A stretch of DNA of 64,000 nt from Agromyces marinus (lineage in GTDB: Bacteria > Actinomycetota > Actinomycetes > Actinomycetales > Microbacteriaceae). Below, one piece after another: positions 30,319 through 40,085 of the stretch. Both the position numbers and the translations under genes were made by a program. The DNA is taken from the NCBI RefSeq assembly GCF_021442325.1, contig NZ_CP087879.1:1798001-1862000 (forward strand), written 5' to 3'. A model generated the notes under the pieces. That model did no database searches. It was not told where the DNA came from and worked only from the letters and a program-made list of their open reading frames with translations. How positions within the stretch are numbered: position 1 is the first letter of the stretch; every line of letters starts with the position of its first letter.

Positions 30319-30999
30319 CTACGCCTTGAGCGTCCACGCCTTCCGCCGGACGAGCACGTGCCCGCGGCGCGAGCTCAGCCGGGTCCACGGCCCCGTCTCG
30401 AACAGCGAGATCGGGTCGTCGCCGAGGAAGCCCAGGCTGAACGCCGCGAAGCCGGCACCGGCCGGGACGAACTCGAGCCCGTCGACCCCGCGCCCCCACA
30501 CCTCGGCGCGCACGCGCTGCACGAGCTGCTCGCCGGTTCCGTCGGGGATGGCCGCGGCGACCTCGTCGATCCCCGCCCTGGCCGCACGCTCGAGCGTCGC
30601 GGCATCCGCTTCGCCGAGTGGGCGCCACCCGCCGCGGGGAGGTGAGATGCCCGCCCAGGTGACCGTGTTCACCTCGGGCGGACGGGTCATCGTGACCGGG
30701 CGCGACTCGTCGTCCTCTGCGAGTGCGCCGCGGGCGCGGACGATGCGCTCGATCACCGATCGCATCGGCACGACGATGTCGAAGTCGTCGGTCTCGAAGA
30801 GCTGGAACGTCCGCAGGCCGAGCACGGTCGGGCTCTCGTCGAGGATGCCGCGCGGGTACAGGATCGCCGTGTACACGGCGAGGATGCCGTTCGCGGCGAC
30901 CAATCGCACGGAACCGTCCTCCACGCGCGAGGCGCGCTGGAGGTAGGTGTGCAGATCGCCGAGCGACAGGCTGTCGGCAAGCGTGAATTGCTGGACCAT
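30319..30999 (-). CDS. Conserved actinobacterial protein of unknown function
   Basis: 226 residues, soluble, no signal. The N-terminal half looks like an alpha/beta domain (LADSLSLGDLHTYLQRASRVEDGSVRLVAANGILAVYTAILYP...) and the C-terminal half contains GFAAFSLGFLG followed by a basic end. I recognise no named family. The ATG is preceded by TAGTCT with 9 bases between (leaderless-like). It is divergent from the acyl-CoA thioesterase gene and shares a symmetric -10 with it. Confidence 0.75.
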   Translation of the reverse strand: MVQQFTLADSLSLGDLHTYLQRASRVEDGSVRLVAANGILAVYTAILYPRGILDESPTVLGLRTFQLFETDDFDIVVPMRSVIERIVRARGALAEDDESRPVTMTRPPEVNTVTWAGISPPRGGWRPLGEADAATLERAARAGIDEVAAAIPDGTGEQLVQRVRAEVWGRGVDGLEFVPAGAGFAAFSLGFLGDDPISLFETGPWTRLSSRRGHVLVRRKAWTLKA

Positions 31000-31007
31000 G
31001 GCCTGTC

Positions 31008-31014
31008 TAGACTA
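31008..31014. promoter_or_regulatory. Symmetric bidirectional -10 element (TAGACTA)
   Basis: TAGACTA reads as TAGACT on the plus strand (31008-31013, toward the thioesterase gene) and TAGTCT on the minus strand (31014-31009, toward the conserved hypothetical). One of three TANNNTA elements at divergent pairs in this window. Confidence 0.55.
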
Positions 31015-31092
31015 CCGAGGGAGCGCCGCGGGCCTGGCCCACCGCGCCCCCGCCGAGGCGGGCGACGCGGGCGATGACCAGACGGAGGAACG

Positions 31093-31989
31093 ATGAGCGG
31101 TTCGATCGACGGCCTGCTGAGCACGCTGCGGCTGACCGACACGGGTGCGCGCACCGACGAGGACATCTTCACCGGGCCGTCGCAGTGGATGCCGCTCGGC
31201 CGCGTGTTCGGCGGACAGGTGCTCGCGCAGTCGGTCATCGCAGCGACCAACACGGTTCCCGACGACCGGCCCATCCACTCGATGCACGGGTACTTCCTGC
31301 GGCCGGGCGACGTCGCCCACCCGATCACGTTCGCCGTCGATCGGATCCACGACGGGCGTTCGTTCTCGACCAGGCGCACCCAGGCGTTCCAGAACAGCCT
31401 CCCGATCCTCTCCCTCATCGCGTCGTTCCAGACGCGCGACGAGGGCCTCGAGCACCGGCTCGAGATGCCCGGCGACCTGCCCGATCCCGAGACGCTGCCC
31501 TCGACGGCAGACGTGCTCGGCCACCTCGACCACGACGTCGCCCGCTACTGGTCCAGCGAACGCGCGTTCGACGTCCGGCACGTCCCGTCGCCGATCTACC
31601 TCTCGGTGGACGGCGAGCCCGAGCCCCGTCAGGCGGTGTGGATGAAGGCCTACGGGCGACTGCCGGACGACCTCCGCCTGCATCGCGCCGCGCTGGCGTA
31701 CGCGAGCGACTACTCGATCCTCGAACCCGTGCTGCGCGGTCACGGCATCGCCTGGGCGACGCCGGGCCTCAAGGTCGCGAGCCTCGATCACGCCATGTGG
31801 TGGCACCGCGACGCGCGGGTGGACGACTGGCTGCTGTTCACGATGGACTCGCCGTCGGCGAGCGGCGGCCGCGGGCTCTCGATGGGCCGCATCTTCACCC
31901 GCGACGGCCTCCTCGTGGCGAGCGTCGCGCAGGAGGGGATGGTGCGCGTCCGGGCCGAGGCCCGGCGGTCGAGCTCTCCGAGTTCCTGA
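31093..31989 (+). CDS. tesB: Acyl-CoA thioesterase II (TesB-like)
   Basis: Hydrolyses acyl-CoA to free fatty acid and CoA. 298 residues, a double hot-dog protein. Conserved segments: FGGQVLAQSVIAATNTV, HSMHGYFLRPGD, the RDGRSFSTRR-type VxxIHDGRSFSTRRTQAFQ, and the C-terminal LKVASLDHAMWWHRDARVDDWLLFTMDSPSA with catalytic Asp/Gln-region residues. ATG with CGGAGGA ribosome site. Confidence 0.93.
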   Translation: MSGSIDGLLSTLRLTDTGARTDEDIFTGPSQWMPLGRVFGGQVLAQSVIAATNTVPDDRPIHSMHGYFLRPGDVAHPITFAVDRIHDGRSFSTRRTQAFQNSLPILSLIASFQTRDEGLEHRLEMPGDLPDPETLPSTADVLGHLDHDVARYWSSERAFDVRHVPSPIYLSVDGEPEPRQAVWMKAYGRLPDDLRLHRAALAYASDYSILEPVLRGHGIAWATPGLKVASLDHAMWWHRDARVDDWLLFTMDSPSASGGRGLSMGRIFTRDGLLVASVAQEGMVRVRAEARRSSSPSS

Positions 31990-32075
31990 GCGCTTGCGGC
32001 GAAATCCCGCGGCCGAGCATGGGCGTGACCCAGAATGGCACCAGACCGCGCTGCGGACCGCCGACGGAGGTTGCC

Positions 32076-32546
32076 ATGGATGACGCCCGTGAACTCTCGC
32101 GCCGGACGGCGCTCGCGCTGGGTGGCGGAGGTGTCGCGGCGGGCATGCTGGCGCTGTCCGGCTGTGCACCGTCGACACCCGATGAGTCGGACTCGCAGGG
32201 GCCGACCGGCGATGGTGGCGACGGCGCCGGCTCGGCAGTGCCCTCGGAAGCCGCCGGCGAGGAGATCGCGGCGCTCGCCGACATCCCGGTGGGCGGGAGC
32301 ATCTCGGCGATGATCGCCGGAGCGCCCGTCCTGCTCGCGCAGCCGATCGCGGGCGAGGTCGTGGCGTTCAGTGCGGTCTGCACCCACCAGCAGTGCACGG
32401 TCGCTGCGGCCGGCGCCTCGTTCGAATGCCCGTGCCACGGATCGACGTTCGACGCAGCCACCGGGGAGGTCACGGTGGGGCCGGCCCTCGAACCGCTCCC
32501 GTCGGTTCCGGTGACCGTCGACGGCGACCGGGTGCTCGCGGGATGA
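32076..32546 (+). CDS. Rieske [2Fe-2S] protein with Tat/lipoprotein signal
   Basis: 156 residues. The N-terminus combines a twin-arginine motif (LSRRTALA, 8-15) with a lipobox ending at Cys30 (LSGC), implying Tat export and membrane anchoring. Rieske cluster ligands Cys102, His104, Cys118, His121, with disulfide Cys107-Cys120. A Ser/Gly/Asp linker separates the two. Ubiquinol/menaquinol or nitrite-reductase-like electron transfer cannot be told apart. ATG has ACGGAGG. Overlaps the DUF2231 gene by 4 bases (ATGA). Confidence 0.92.
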   Translation: MDDARELSRRTALALGGGGVAAGMLALSGCAPSTPDESDSQGPTGDGGDGAGSAVPSEAAGEEIAALADIPVGGSISAMIAGAPVLLAQPIAGEVVAFSAVCTHQQCTVAAAGASFECPCHGSTFDAATGEVTVGPALEPLPSVPVTVDGDRVLAG

Positions 32547-33055
32547 GCGACCTGCTCGACTTCCAGGTCGCCGGTCTCCCGGCGCACGTGCTGCTCGTGC
32601 ACGCCGTGGTGATCGGCGTTCCGGTGTTCGCGCTGCTGCTGATCCTGATCGCCGCGTGGCCGGCAGCCCGACGGGTGCTCTGGCTGCCCGCCCTCATCGG
32701 GTCGATCCTGCTGCTGGGGCTCGTCCTGGTGACGGTCTCGGCCGGAGAATGGCTCGCGGATCGCGTGCCCGAGACGCCGCTGATCGAGGCGCACACCGAC
32801 CAGGGCGACGACCTGACCCCGTGGATCGTCGGCATGGTGGCCGTCGCGGCGTTCATCGGCGTGGTTGCACTGCTGGCGCGACGGCAGGGTCCGGGGCGCC
32901 GTCGGCCGGCCGTGGCGGTGCTCGCGGCGCTCTCGATCGTCGCGGCCGTCGTCGTCGGCGTCGGCTCGGTCTGGACGGTGGTCCTCATCGGCGAGGCGGG
33001 CAGCCGAGCGGTGTGGGAGGGCTCGTTCAGCGAGGACCCGCTCGAGGAGCGCTGA
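32543..33055 (+). CDS. DUF2231 family membrane protein
   Basis: 170 residues. It begins with the DUF2231 hallmark GLPAHVLLVHAVVIG and has four hydrophobic segments (about 15-37, 42-64, 95-115, 128-150). Translationally coupled to the Rieske protein, so the two probably work together. The two N-terminal histidines of DUF2231 could ligate haem or metal; that is inference. Convergent with the downstream thioesterase. Confidence 0.85.
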   Translation: MSDLLDFQVAGLPAHVLLVHAVVIGVPVFALLLILIAAWPAARRVLWLPALIGSILLLGLVLVTVSAGEWLADRVPETPLIEAHTDQGDDLTPWIVGMVAVAAFIGVVALLARRQGPGRRRPAVAVLAALSIVAAVVVGVGSVWTVVLIGEAGSRAVWEGSFSEDPLEER

Positions 33056-33065
33056 GGGTCGCGAC

Positions 33066-33545
33066 TCAGCTCCGGCGGAACTCCGCGGGCTCGCCGAGGA
33101 ACGGCTCCCAGGCGCCGCGCTCGGTCTCGGTCATGCGGCGCGGTCGGCCGGTGGCGGCGTCGACGAGCACGATCGTGGTGGTCGCCCGCGTGTAGAGGGT
33201 GCGCGGCTCGACCCCCGCCGGTGAGTGCACCTCGTAGCAGACGTCGAGGCTCGCACCGCCCATCCGGCCGATCCACAGCTCGATGTCGAGCGGGAGCCGC
33301 TGATACGGGATCGGGGCGAGGTACTCGACCTCCTGCCTGGCGATGAGGGTGAGCGTCGCCGATCCCGGCGTCGCGTCGAGCACGGCCGTGGACGCGCCGA
33401 CGGCGTGCTCGGCAGTGCCGTCCTCATTCACCCAGAACGCCTGGATGCGAGCCTCCTCGAGCAGGCTCAGCATCCGGGCGTTGTTCACGTGCCCGTACGC
33501 GTCGAGGTCGCTCCACCGCAGCGGCGTGGGCACGTGCAGGCGCAT
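33066..33545 (-). CDS. 4HBT-type acyl-CoA thioesterase
   Basis: 159 residues, single hot-dog domain. The conserved LRWSDLDAYGHVNNARML segment (about 9-26) contains the catalytic Asp of 4-hydroxybenzoyl-CoA thioesterase-like enzymes, followed by VEYLAPIPY and the long central helix SLLEEARIQAFW. Starts 2 bases after the ettA stop on the same strand, so it is in the ettA operon. Substrate unknown. Confidence 0.87.
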   Translation of the reverse strand: MRLHVPTPLRWSDLDAYGHVNNARMLSLLEEARIQAFWVNEDGTAEHAVGASTAVLDATPGSATLTLIARQEVEYLAPIPYQRLPLDIELWIGRMGGASLDVCYEVHSPAGVEPRTLYTRATTTIVLVDAATGRPRRMTETERGAWEPFLGEPAEFRRS

Positions 33546-33547
33546 GG

Positions 33548-35230
<1,683 letters not shown>

Positions 35231-35338
35231 GTGGGAGTCCTCACGTCGAAAGGTCGCGGTTCAGCGTTCCAGCCTACCGGTCCGGTCGGATCGGTCGCTC
35301 CAGCGCTCGCCCACCCGCCGGGCCGCCCTCACCCACCG

Positions 35339-35845
35339 CTACCCGGGGATCGACCCCGTCGCACCGACCAGGCAGCCGCCGGCCCCCAGACCCGGTTGCA
35401 CCGCGCCGAGGTAGCCGTCCGACTTCGGGCCGTACTGGCCGACGAGGCAGTCCTCGCCGATCCGGACGGCGAACTGGATCGAGTCGGCCCGGTCGCCGAG
35501 GGTGGTCGTGTCGGAGGTGACCTGTATCGCCGCGGGGTCGAAGCCCGCGGCGACGAGGGCGGCGACGAAGTCGGCACCGGATGCCGCGGGCTCGGCCGCG
35601 ATGACCGCCCGGGCGGTCTCGTCGAATCGAGTCAGGGCTTCGGCGATCGCGTCGCCCCCGGCATCGACGTCGGCCGGATCAGCCGGCGCCGGCGAGGACG
35701 ACGGCGTCGGCCGCAGACCCGGGTCCTCCCCGCCGGGCCACCACGACAGCCCGCATCCGGCGAGCGCGACGACGACGACGGCTGCGAGGGCGAACGCGTA
35801 CACGCCCGATCGTCGCCCGGCGCTGCTCGAACCGACCATGCTCAC
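35339..35845 (-). CDS. DUF6993-type lipoprotein
   Basis: 168 residues. Signal peptide with lipobox (VVALAGC, Cys31), a Pro/Ser/Ala linker (about 40-60), then a compact domain ending in DCLVGQYGPKSDGYLGAVQPGLGAGGCLVG, the signature of DUF6993 proteins of Microbacteriaceae. Function unknown. The GTG at 35845 is kept because TAGACT lies 8 bases upstream; the ATG two codons later is the alternative. Second gene after ssb on the minus strand. Confidence 0.8.
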   Translation of the reverse strand: MSMVGSSSAGRRSGVYAFALAAVVVVALAGCGLSWWPGGEDPGLRPTPSSSPAPADPADVDAGGDAIAEALTRFDETARAVIAAEPAASGADFVAALVAAGFDPAAIQVTSDTTTLGDRADSIQFAVRIGEDCLVGQYGPKSDGYLGAVQPGLGAGGCLVGATGSIPG

Positions 35846-35912
35846 GATGCCCGAGTCTACGGCCGGGGCGAGAACCCGGGAATGCGTTCGTGCGACGCCG
35901 TCGAGGCGTCCG

Positions 35913-36572
35913 TCACGCGTCGACGCGCAGGGTCATCCCCTCCTCGAGCACGGAGCCCCGGCGTGCGACGTCGTCGAGCTCCGTGTCGGCGTCGGCCGGG
36001 TCGTCCCGATCGGGCTCATCGCCGTCGCCCGAGGCGTCACCGTCGAAGGGGTCGAGGTCGGCGGCATCCGTGCCGCTCCAGGCCGTGCTCGACTCCGACG
36101 CGTCGCCGGTGATCCACGACGAGCCTCCCGCGTCGATCCCGGCTCCGTTCGAGTGCGCGTCGCCGTCGGCTCCCGCGGCGGCGGTCGTCGAGGCGGACGC
36201 CGGCTCTGCGGGCCGACCCGTGGTCTTGGCGTACGCGCTCACGCCCCACGCCAGGTCGTGTCCGATCGAGTCGGCATCGATCTCGATCGCGGTGCCCGAG
36301 CGTTCCCCGGTGTCCCACGAGCGCACCTTCAGGCGCCCGTGCACGATGACGCGGTGCCCCTTCCGCAGCGACTGGGACGCGTTCAGGGCGAGCTGGCGGA
36401 AGGTGGCGACGGTGAACCAGTTGGTCTCGCCGTCGGCCCACGCGCCGCGCTCGCGGTCGAAGTACCTGCGGGTCGATGCGAGGCGGAAGTTCGTGATGGA
36501 CAGTCCCGTCGAGGTGACGGTGTGGCGCGGGTCGCTGCCGACGACTCCGACGACGGTCACGTGATCGGTCAT
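35913..36572 (-). CDS. ssb: Single-stranded DNA-binding protein
   Basis: 219 residues. OB-fold about 1-115 (VTVVGVVGSDPRHTVTSTGLSITNFRLASTRRYFDRERG...WFTVATFRQLALNASQSLRKGHRVIVHGRL). The tail is long, acidic and Gly/Ser-rich but does not end in the DDDIPF-type tip used by SSB to recruit partners; it ends in LRVDA. It may therefore be an accessory SSB, with the main replicative copy next to rpsF elsewhere. ATG has AAGGAG. Confidence 0.9.
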   Translation of the reverse strand: MTDHVTVVGVVGSDPRHTVTSTGLSITNFRLASTRRYFDRERGAWADGETNWFTVATFRQLALNASQSLRKGHRVIVHGRLKVRSWDTGERSGTAIEIDADSIGHDLAWGVSAYAKTTGRPAEPASASTTAAAGADGDAHSNGAGIDAGGSSWITGDASESSTAWSGTDAADLDPFDGDASGDGDEPDRDDPADADTELDDVARRGSVLEEGMTLRVDA

Positions 36573-36616
36573 GGTGTGCTCCTTGCGGGCTCGTCGCCGC
36601 CGCGGATCGGCGGCTC

Positions 36617-36659
36617 GCGGCATCCGGGGCCCTCGTGCCGGAACGACCCCGGATGCCGC
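36617..36659. terminator. GGATGCC hairpin between ssb and msrA
   Basis: GCGGCATCCGGGG (36617-36629), a 17-base loop and CCCCGGATGCCGC (36647-36659) form a perfect 13-bp stem in the gap between the msrA stop and the ssb start. It carries two convergent copies of the recurrent heptamer and is a plausible msrA terminator. Confidence 0.65.
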
Positions 36660-36751
36660 TGGTGCCAAGCGTGGCCGCGGATGGACGGCCGCCGTCCGGC
36701 GGGCTCGGGACCGGGGTCGCCCGCCGCCCGCGGAGCACTGGGGAGGACGGG

Positions 36752-37276
36752 TCAGGAGACGATCCACTCCGCGTACGACCGGCGGATCTTGTTGACCTTG
36801 GGCAGTGCGACCGCGACGCAGTACCCCTGGCCGGGGTTCTTGGCGAAGAAGTCCTGGTGGTACTCCTCGGCACGGAAGAACTCGCCGAGCGGTTCGATCG
36901 TGGTGACGATCCTGCCCGGCCACCAGTCGGCCGCCCGCGCGCGCGCAGCCTCGAACCGGTCGCGCTGGTCCTCGCCGCCGAAGAACATCGCCGAACGGTA
37001 CTGCGTGCCGACATCCGCTCCCTGGCGGTTGAGCTGGGTCGGGTCGTGCAGGGTGAAGAACACGTCGAGGACGACCTCGCGCGGGATCACGTCGGGATCG
37101 AACTCGACGCGTACGGCCTCGGCGTGCCCGGTCGTGCCGGTGCAGACGAGCTCGTAGCTCGGGTCGGGCACAGCACCCCCGGTGTACCCCGAGACGACAT
37201 CGTGCACGCCGCGCAGGGTGCGGTACACGGCATCCAGGCACCAGAAGCACCCACCGGCCAGGACGAAGCTCTCCAT
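36752..37276 (-). CDS. msrA: Peptide-methionine (S)-S-oxide reductase
   Basis: Repairs oxidised methionine. 174 residues; catalytic Cys in GGCFWCLDAVYRTLRGV (GCFWC, 9-13), conserved HAEAVRVEFDP, and QYRSAMFF. A recycling Cys appears in GQGYCVAVALPK near the C-terminus. TAGCCT ends 6 bases before the ATG with no ribosome site (leaderless). Divergent from the aldo-keto reductase gene, only 18 bases between start codons. Confidence 0.96.
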   Translation of the reverse strand: MESFVLAGGCFWCLDAVYRTLRGVHDVVSGYTGGAVPDPSYELVCTGTTGHAEAVRVEFDPDVIPREVVLDVFFTLHDPTQLNRQGADVGTQYRSAMFFGGEDQRDRFEAARARAADWWPGRIVTTIEPLGEFFRAEEYHQDFFAKNPGQGYCVAVALPKVNKIRRSYAEWIVS

Positions 37277-37281
37277 CGACC

Positions 37282-37288
37282 TAGGCTA
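37282..37288. promoter_or_regulatory. Symmetric bidirectional -10 element (TAGGCTA) for msrA and the aldo-keto reductase gene
   Basis: Plus strand TAGGCT (37282-37287) ends 7 bases before the ATG at 37295; minus strand TAGCCT (37288-37283) ends 6 bases before the msrA ATG at 37276. With only 18 bases between the genes, two leaderless mRNAs would have to fire from one overlapping -10. Confidence 0.7.
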
Positions 37289-37294
37289 TCGGGC

Positions 37295-38302
37295 ATGACC
37301 TACGCCGCAGCCGCCGACCGGTACGCCCGCATGTCCTACCCCCGGATCGGCCGGAGCGGCCTGCGCCTGCCGGCACTCTCCCTGGGCCTCTGGCACAACT
37401 TCGGCCACGAGCGGCCCTTCGACGTGCAGCAGCGGATCGTGCGGCGCGCGTTCGACCTCGGCATCACGCACTTCGACCTCGCGAACAACTACGGGCCGCC
37501 CCCGGGCAGCGCCGAGGAGAACTTCGGCCGCCTGCTCGCGGGCGATCTGAAGCCGTACCGCGACGAGATCATCGTGTCCTCCAAGGCCGGCTACCTGATG
37601 TGGGACGGCCCGTACGGCGAGTGGGGGTCGCGCAAGAGCCTGCTCGCATCGCTCGACCAGAGCCTCGACCGGCTCGGCCTCGACTACGTCGACGTCTTCT
37701 ACTCGCACCGTCCCGACCCCGAAACGCCCATCGAGGAGACCATGGGGGCGCTCGCGCACGCCGTCCGGCAGGGCAAGGCGCTCTACGTCGGCGTGTCGAA
37801 CTACTCCCCCGACCAGACGCGCGCGGCCGCCGCGGCGCTCGCCGCCGAAGGGGTTCCGCTGACCATCCACCAGCCCCGGTACTCGATGTTCGACCGGCAC
37901 ATCGAGGAGGGCCTGTTCCCGGCGCTCGACGAGGTCGGCGCGTCCGCGATCGTCTTCTCGCCGCTCGCGCAGGGCCTGCTCACCGATCGCTACCTCTCCG
38001 GCGGGGTCCCGGAGGGGTCGCGCGCGGCGACCAGTCACTTCCTGCCGGCCGAGCGCATCAGCGACGAGTACCTCGAGCGCGCGCGAGCCCTCGACTCCCT
38101 CGCGGCAGAACGCGGGCAGACGCTCGCGCAGCTCGCGCTGTCGTGGGTGCTCCGGGTTCCGCAGGTCGCGAGCGCGCTCATCGGCGCGTCGAGCGTCGCC
38201 CAACTCGAGCAGAACGTCGCAGCCCTCGATGCCGATCCCCTCACCGAGGCCGAGATCGCCGCGATCGAGCCGTACGCGGCGGACGGCACCGCGCTCGGCT
38301 GA
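37295..38302 (+). CDS. Aldo-keto reductase, YghZ (L-glyceraldehyde 3-phosphate reductase) type
   Basis: 335 residues, AKR14-like. YRRIGRSGLRLPALSLGLWHNFG-type start, catalytic Tyr in HFDLANNYGPPPGSAE with Asp in FDLAN, Lys in SSKAGYLMW, His in VFYSHRPDPETP. NADPH-dependent reduction of methylglyoxal or triose phosphates is the family role. No ribosome site; leaderless pattern. Divergent from msrA, suggesting a shared detoxification or oxidative-stress promoter (inference). Confidence 0.92.
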   Translation: MTYAAAADRYARMSYPRIGRSGLRLPALSLGLWHNFGHERPFDVQQRIVRRAFDLGITHFDLANNYGPPPGSAEENFGRLLAGDLKPYRDEIIVSSKAGYLMWDGPYGEWGSRKSLLASLDQSLDRLGLDYVDVFYSHRPDPETPIEETMGALAHAVRQGKALYVGVSNYSPDQTRAAAAALAAEGVPLTIHQPRYSMFDRHIEEGLFPALDEVGASAIVFSPLAQGLLTDRYLSGGVPEGSRAATSHFLPAERISDEYLERARALDSLAAERGQTLAQLALSWVLRVPQVASALIGASSVAQLEQNVAALDADPLTEAEIAAIEPYAADGTALG

Positions 38303-38350
38303 GCGCGGCGTGATGGGCTGAGCGCCTCGTGACGTGCCGAGCGGATGCCA

Positions 38351-38380
38351 CGGCGCGCCGGCCCGCCCCATGGCGCGCCG
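38351..38380. terminator. Probable terminator after the aldo-keto reductase gene
   Basis: CGGCGCGCC, a 12-base loop, GGCGCGCCG: a perfect 9-bp stem about 50 bases past the stop. Each arm contains the self-complementary GGCGCGCC, so alternative pairings exist. Confidence 0.5.
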
Positions 38381-38425
38381 CGCGCGCTGCCGCCCGCTCG
38401 AGCACGCCGGGGCTAGCCTGCGCAC

Positions 38426-39124
38426 ATGCAGTGGTGGAATGACTTCGTCGACTGGCTCTTCGCGGACGGGACCCGCCCCGTGCTGTTCACGGCGGCGGTG
38501 GTGTTCGTCTCCGTCCTCGTCGCCGGGCTGCTCGCGGCCTGGATCTCGCGCTCGGCGGTGCGCGGACTCATCCGGCAGCGCGATCGCGAGCTTCGCCGTG
38601 CCGCGATCGCGACGCTCATCGATGCCGCGACCGAGGCGTCGGTGTGGAACTCGCTGACACCCCAGGAGCAGGTCCTCGCGGATCGGGCCGTGGGGCAGGC
38701 CGACATCCAAGTCCGCCTGCTTCCGGTGCGCGGCTCGGACGTCGCCGCGGACTGGGCGACCCATCAGCTGCACGAGCTCAAGCGCGCGTCGGCGACCTTC
38801 GGCTACCAGCTCGACCCGGCCGTCGTGGAGTTCCGCGACCGCATGCTCGAGTGGCAGCGGCATCCCTCCCGCACGCGGCGCGACTTCCGCAACGATCTCG
38901 ACCGGTGGCGAGCGCAGCGCGAGGAACCGAGGCAGTCGCTCGCGGCCGAGCAGGACTCGTGGGTCGCGGAGCAGCACCACGAGCGCTACGCGCAATCGCC
39001 GCTGCTCGAGGACGAGTCCGCGCCGTCGCAGACGCAGCCGATCGCGCCGATCGCCCCTGCCGCCGATGTCGACGCCAGTGCGGACGCGGACACGGATCGC
39101 CGTCCGGTCGCGCAGCGCGACTGA
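38426..39124 (+). CDS. Single-pass membrane protein of unknown function
   Basis: 232 residues. One hydrophobic segment (about 17-42) is followed by a charged helical cytoplasmic region (RQRDRELRRAAIATLIDAATEASVWNSLTPQEQVLADRAVGQADIQVRLLP...) and an acidic low-complexity tail. I recognise no named family. TAGCCT ends 6 bases before the ATG, no ribosome site (leaderless). Convergent with nadE. Confidence 0.8.
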   Translation: MQWWNDFVDWLFADGTRPVLFTAAVVFVSVLVAGLLAAWISRSAVRGLIRQRDRELRRAAIATLIDAATEASVWNSLTPQEQVLADRAVGQADIQVRLLPVRGSDVAADWATHQLHELKRASATFGYQLDPAVVEFRDRMLEWQRHPSRTRRDFRNDLDRWRAQREEPRQSLAAEQDSWVAEQHHERYAQSPLLEDESAPSQTQPIAPIAPAADVDASADADTDRRPVAQRD

Positions 39125-39133
39125 ACTGCGCGC

Positions 39134-39958
39134 CTACCCCGGCCACCAGGAATCGAACATGGTGACCGGCTCGGCGCGCTTGTGGCGGGTCTGCAGGAAC
39201 CGCGTCTCGATCTGCTCGGCGACGCCGGCGTCGATCGCCCGACCCTCGAGGTAGTCGTCGATGTCGCGGTAGGTGATCCCGAGGTTCGCCTCGTCTGCCT
39301 GGCCCGGGTCGTGGTCGAGCAGATCGGCGGTCGGCGTCTTCAGGTACAGCCGCTCGGGTGCGCCGAGGTGCTCGAGCAGCGCCCGCCCCTGCCGCTTGGT
39401 CAGGCCCGACAGAGGCAGCAGGTCGGCGCCGCCGTCGCCGAACTTCGTGAAGAACCCCGTCACCGCCTCAGCCGCATGGTCGGTGCCGACGACGAGCAGG
39501 CCGGCGTCGCCCGCGATCGCGTACTGGGCGACCATGCGCATGCGCGCCTTGACGTTGCCCTTGGAGAAGTCGGTGAGCGGTTCGCCGATCGCACGGCCGA
39601 ACTCCTCGGTGAGCCCGTCGACGCCGTGACGGATGTCGAACCCGATCGTCTCGGCGGGCCGGATGAACTCGAGCGCGAGTTCCGCGTCGGCGGCGTCGCG
39701 CTGCACCCCGTACGGCAGCCGGACCGCGATGAACCGCGCCGGTCGGCCTTCGGCCGCGAGTTCGTCGACCGCCAGCTGGCAGAGCCTGCCGGCGAGGCTG
39801 GAGTCCTGGCCGCCGCTGATGCCGAGCACGAGCCCCTTCGCGCGGGACGCGGCCAGGTAGTCCTTGAGGAACCCCACGCGGCGGCGAACCTGCTCTGCCG
39901 CGTCGATCACGGGTTCGACGTGGAGTTCTTCGATGATCCGGGCCTGGAGGTCGCGCAT
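39134..39958 (-). CDS. nadE: NH3-dependent NAD(+) synthetase
   Basis: Converts nicotinic acid adenine dinucleotide to NAD with ammonia. 274 residues, the short (E. coli/Bacillus) form without a glutaminase domain. PP-loop SGGQDSS (48-54), [31 protein letters not shown], and [17 protein letters not shown] match the family. TATCGT ends 6 bases before the ATG (leaderless). Divergent from the antiporter gene. Confidence 0.95.
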   Translation of the reverse strand: MRDLQARIIEELHVEPVIDAAEQVRRRVGFLKDYLAASRAKGLVLGISGGQDSSLAGRLCQLAVDELAAEGRPARFIAVRLPYGVQRDAADAELALEFIRPAETIGFDIRHGVDGLTEEFGRAIGEPLTDFSKGNVKARMRMVAQYAIAGDAGLLVVGTDHAAEAVTGFFTKFGDGGADLLPLSGLTKRQGRALLEHLGAPERLYLKTPTADLLDHDPGQADEANLGITYRDIDDYLEGRAIDAGVAEQIETRFLQTRHKRAEPVTMFDSWWPG

Positions 39959-40085
39959 GCCATGACGATACGGCACGCGTGTGACGGGCGGATGTCGCAT
40001 CCGCCGCCCTCGGCACCGTCCCCTGCGCGCGCGTCACGGTCCGACCGGTCTCGGTTAGCATTCGACCAACGAAGGGGGCACGCGC

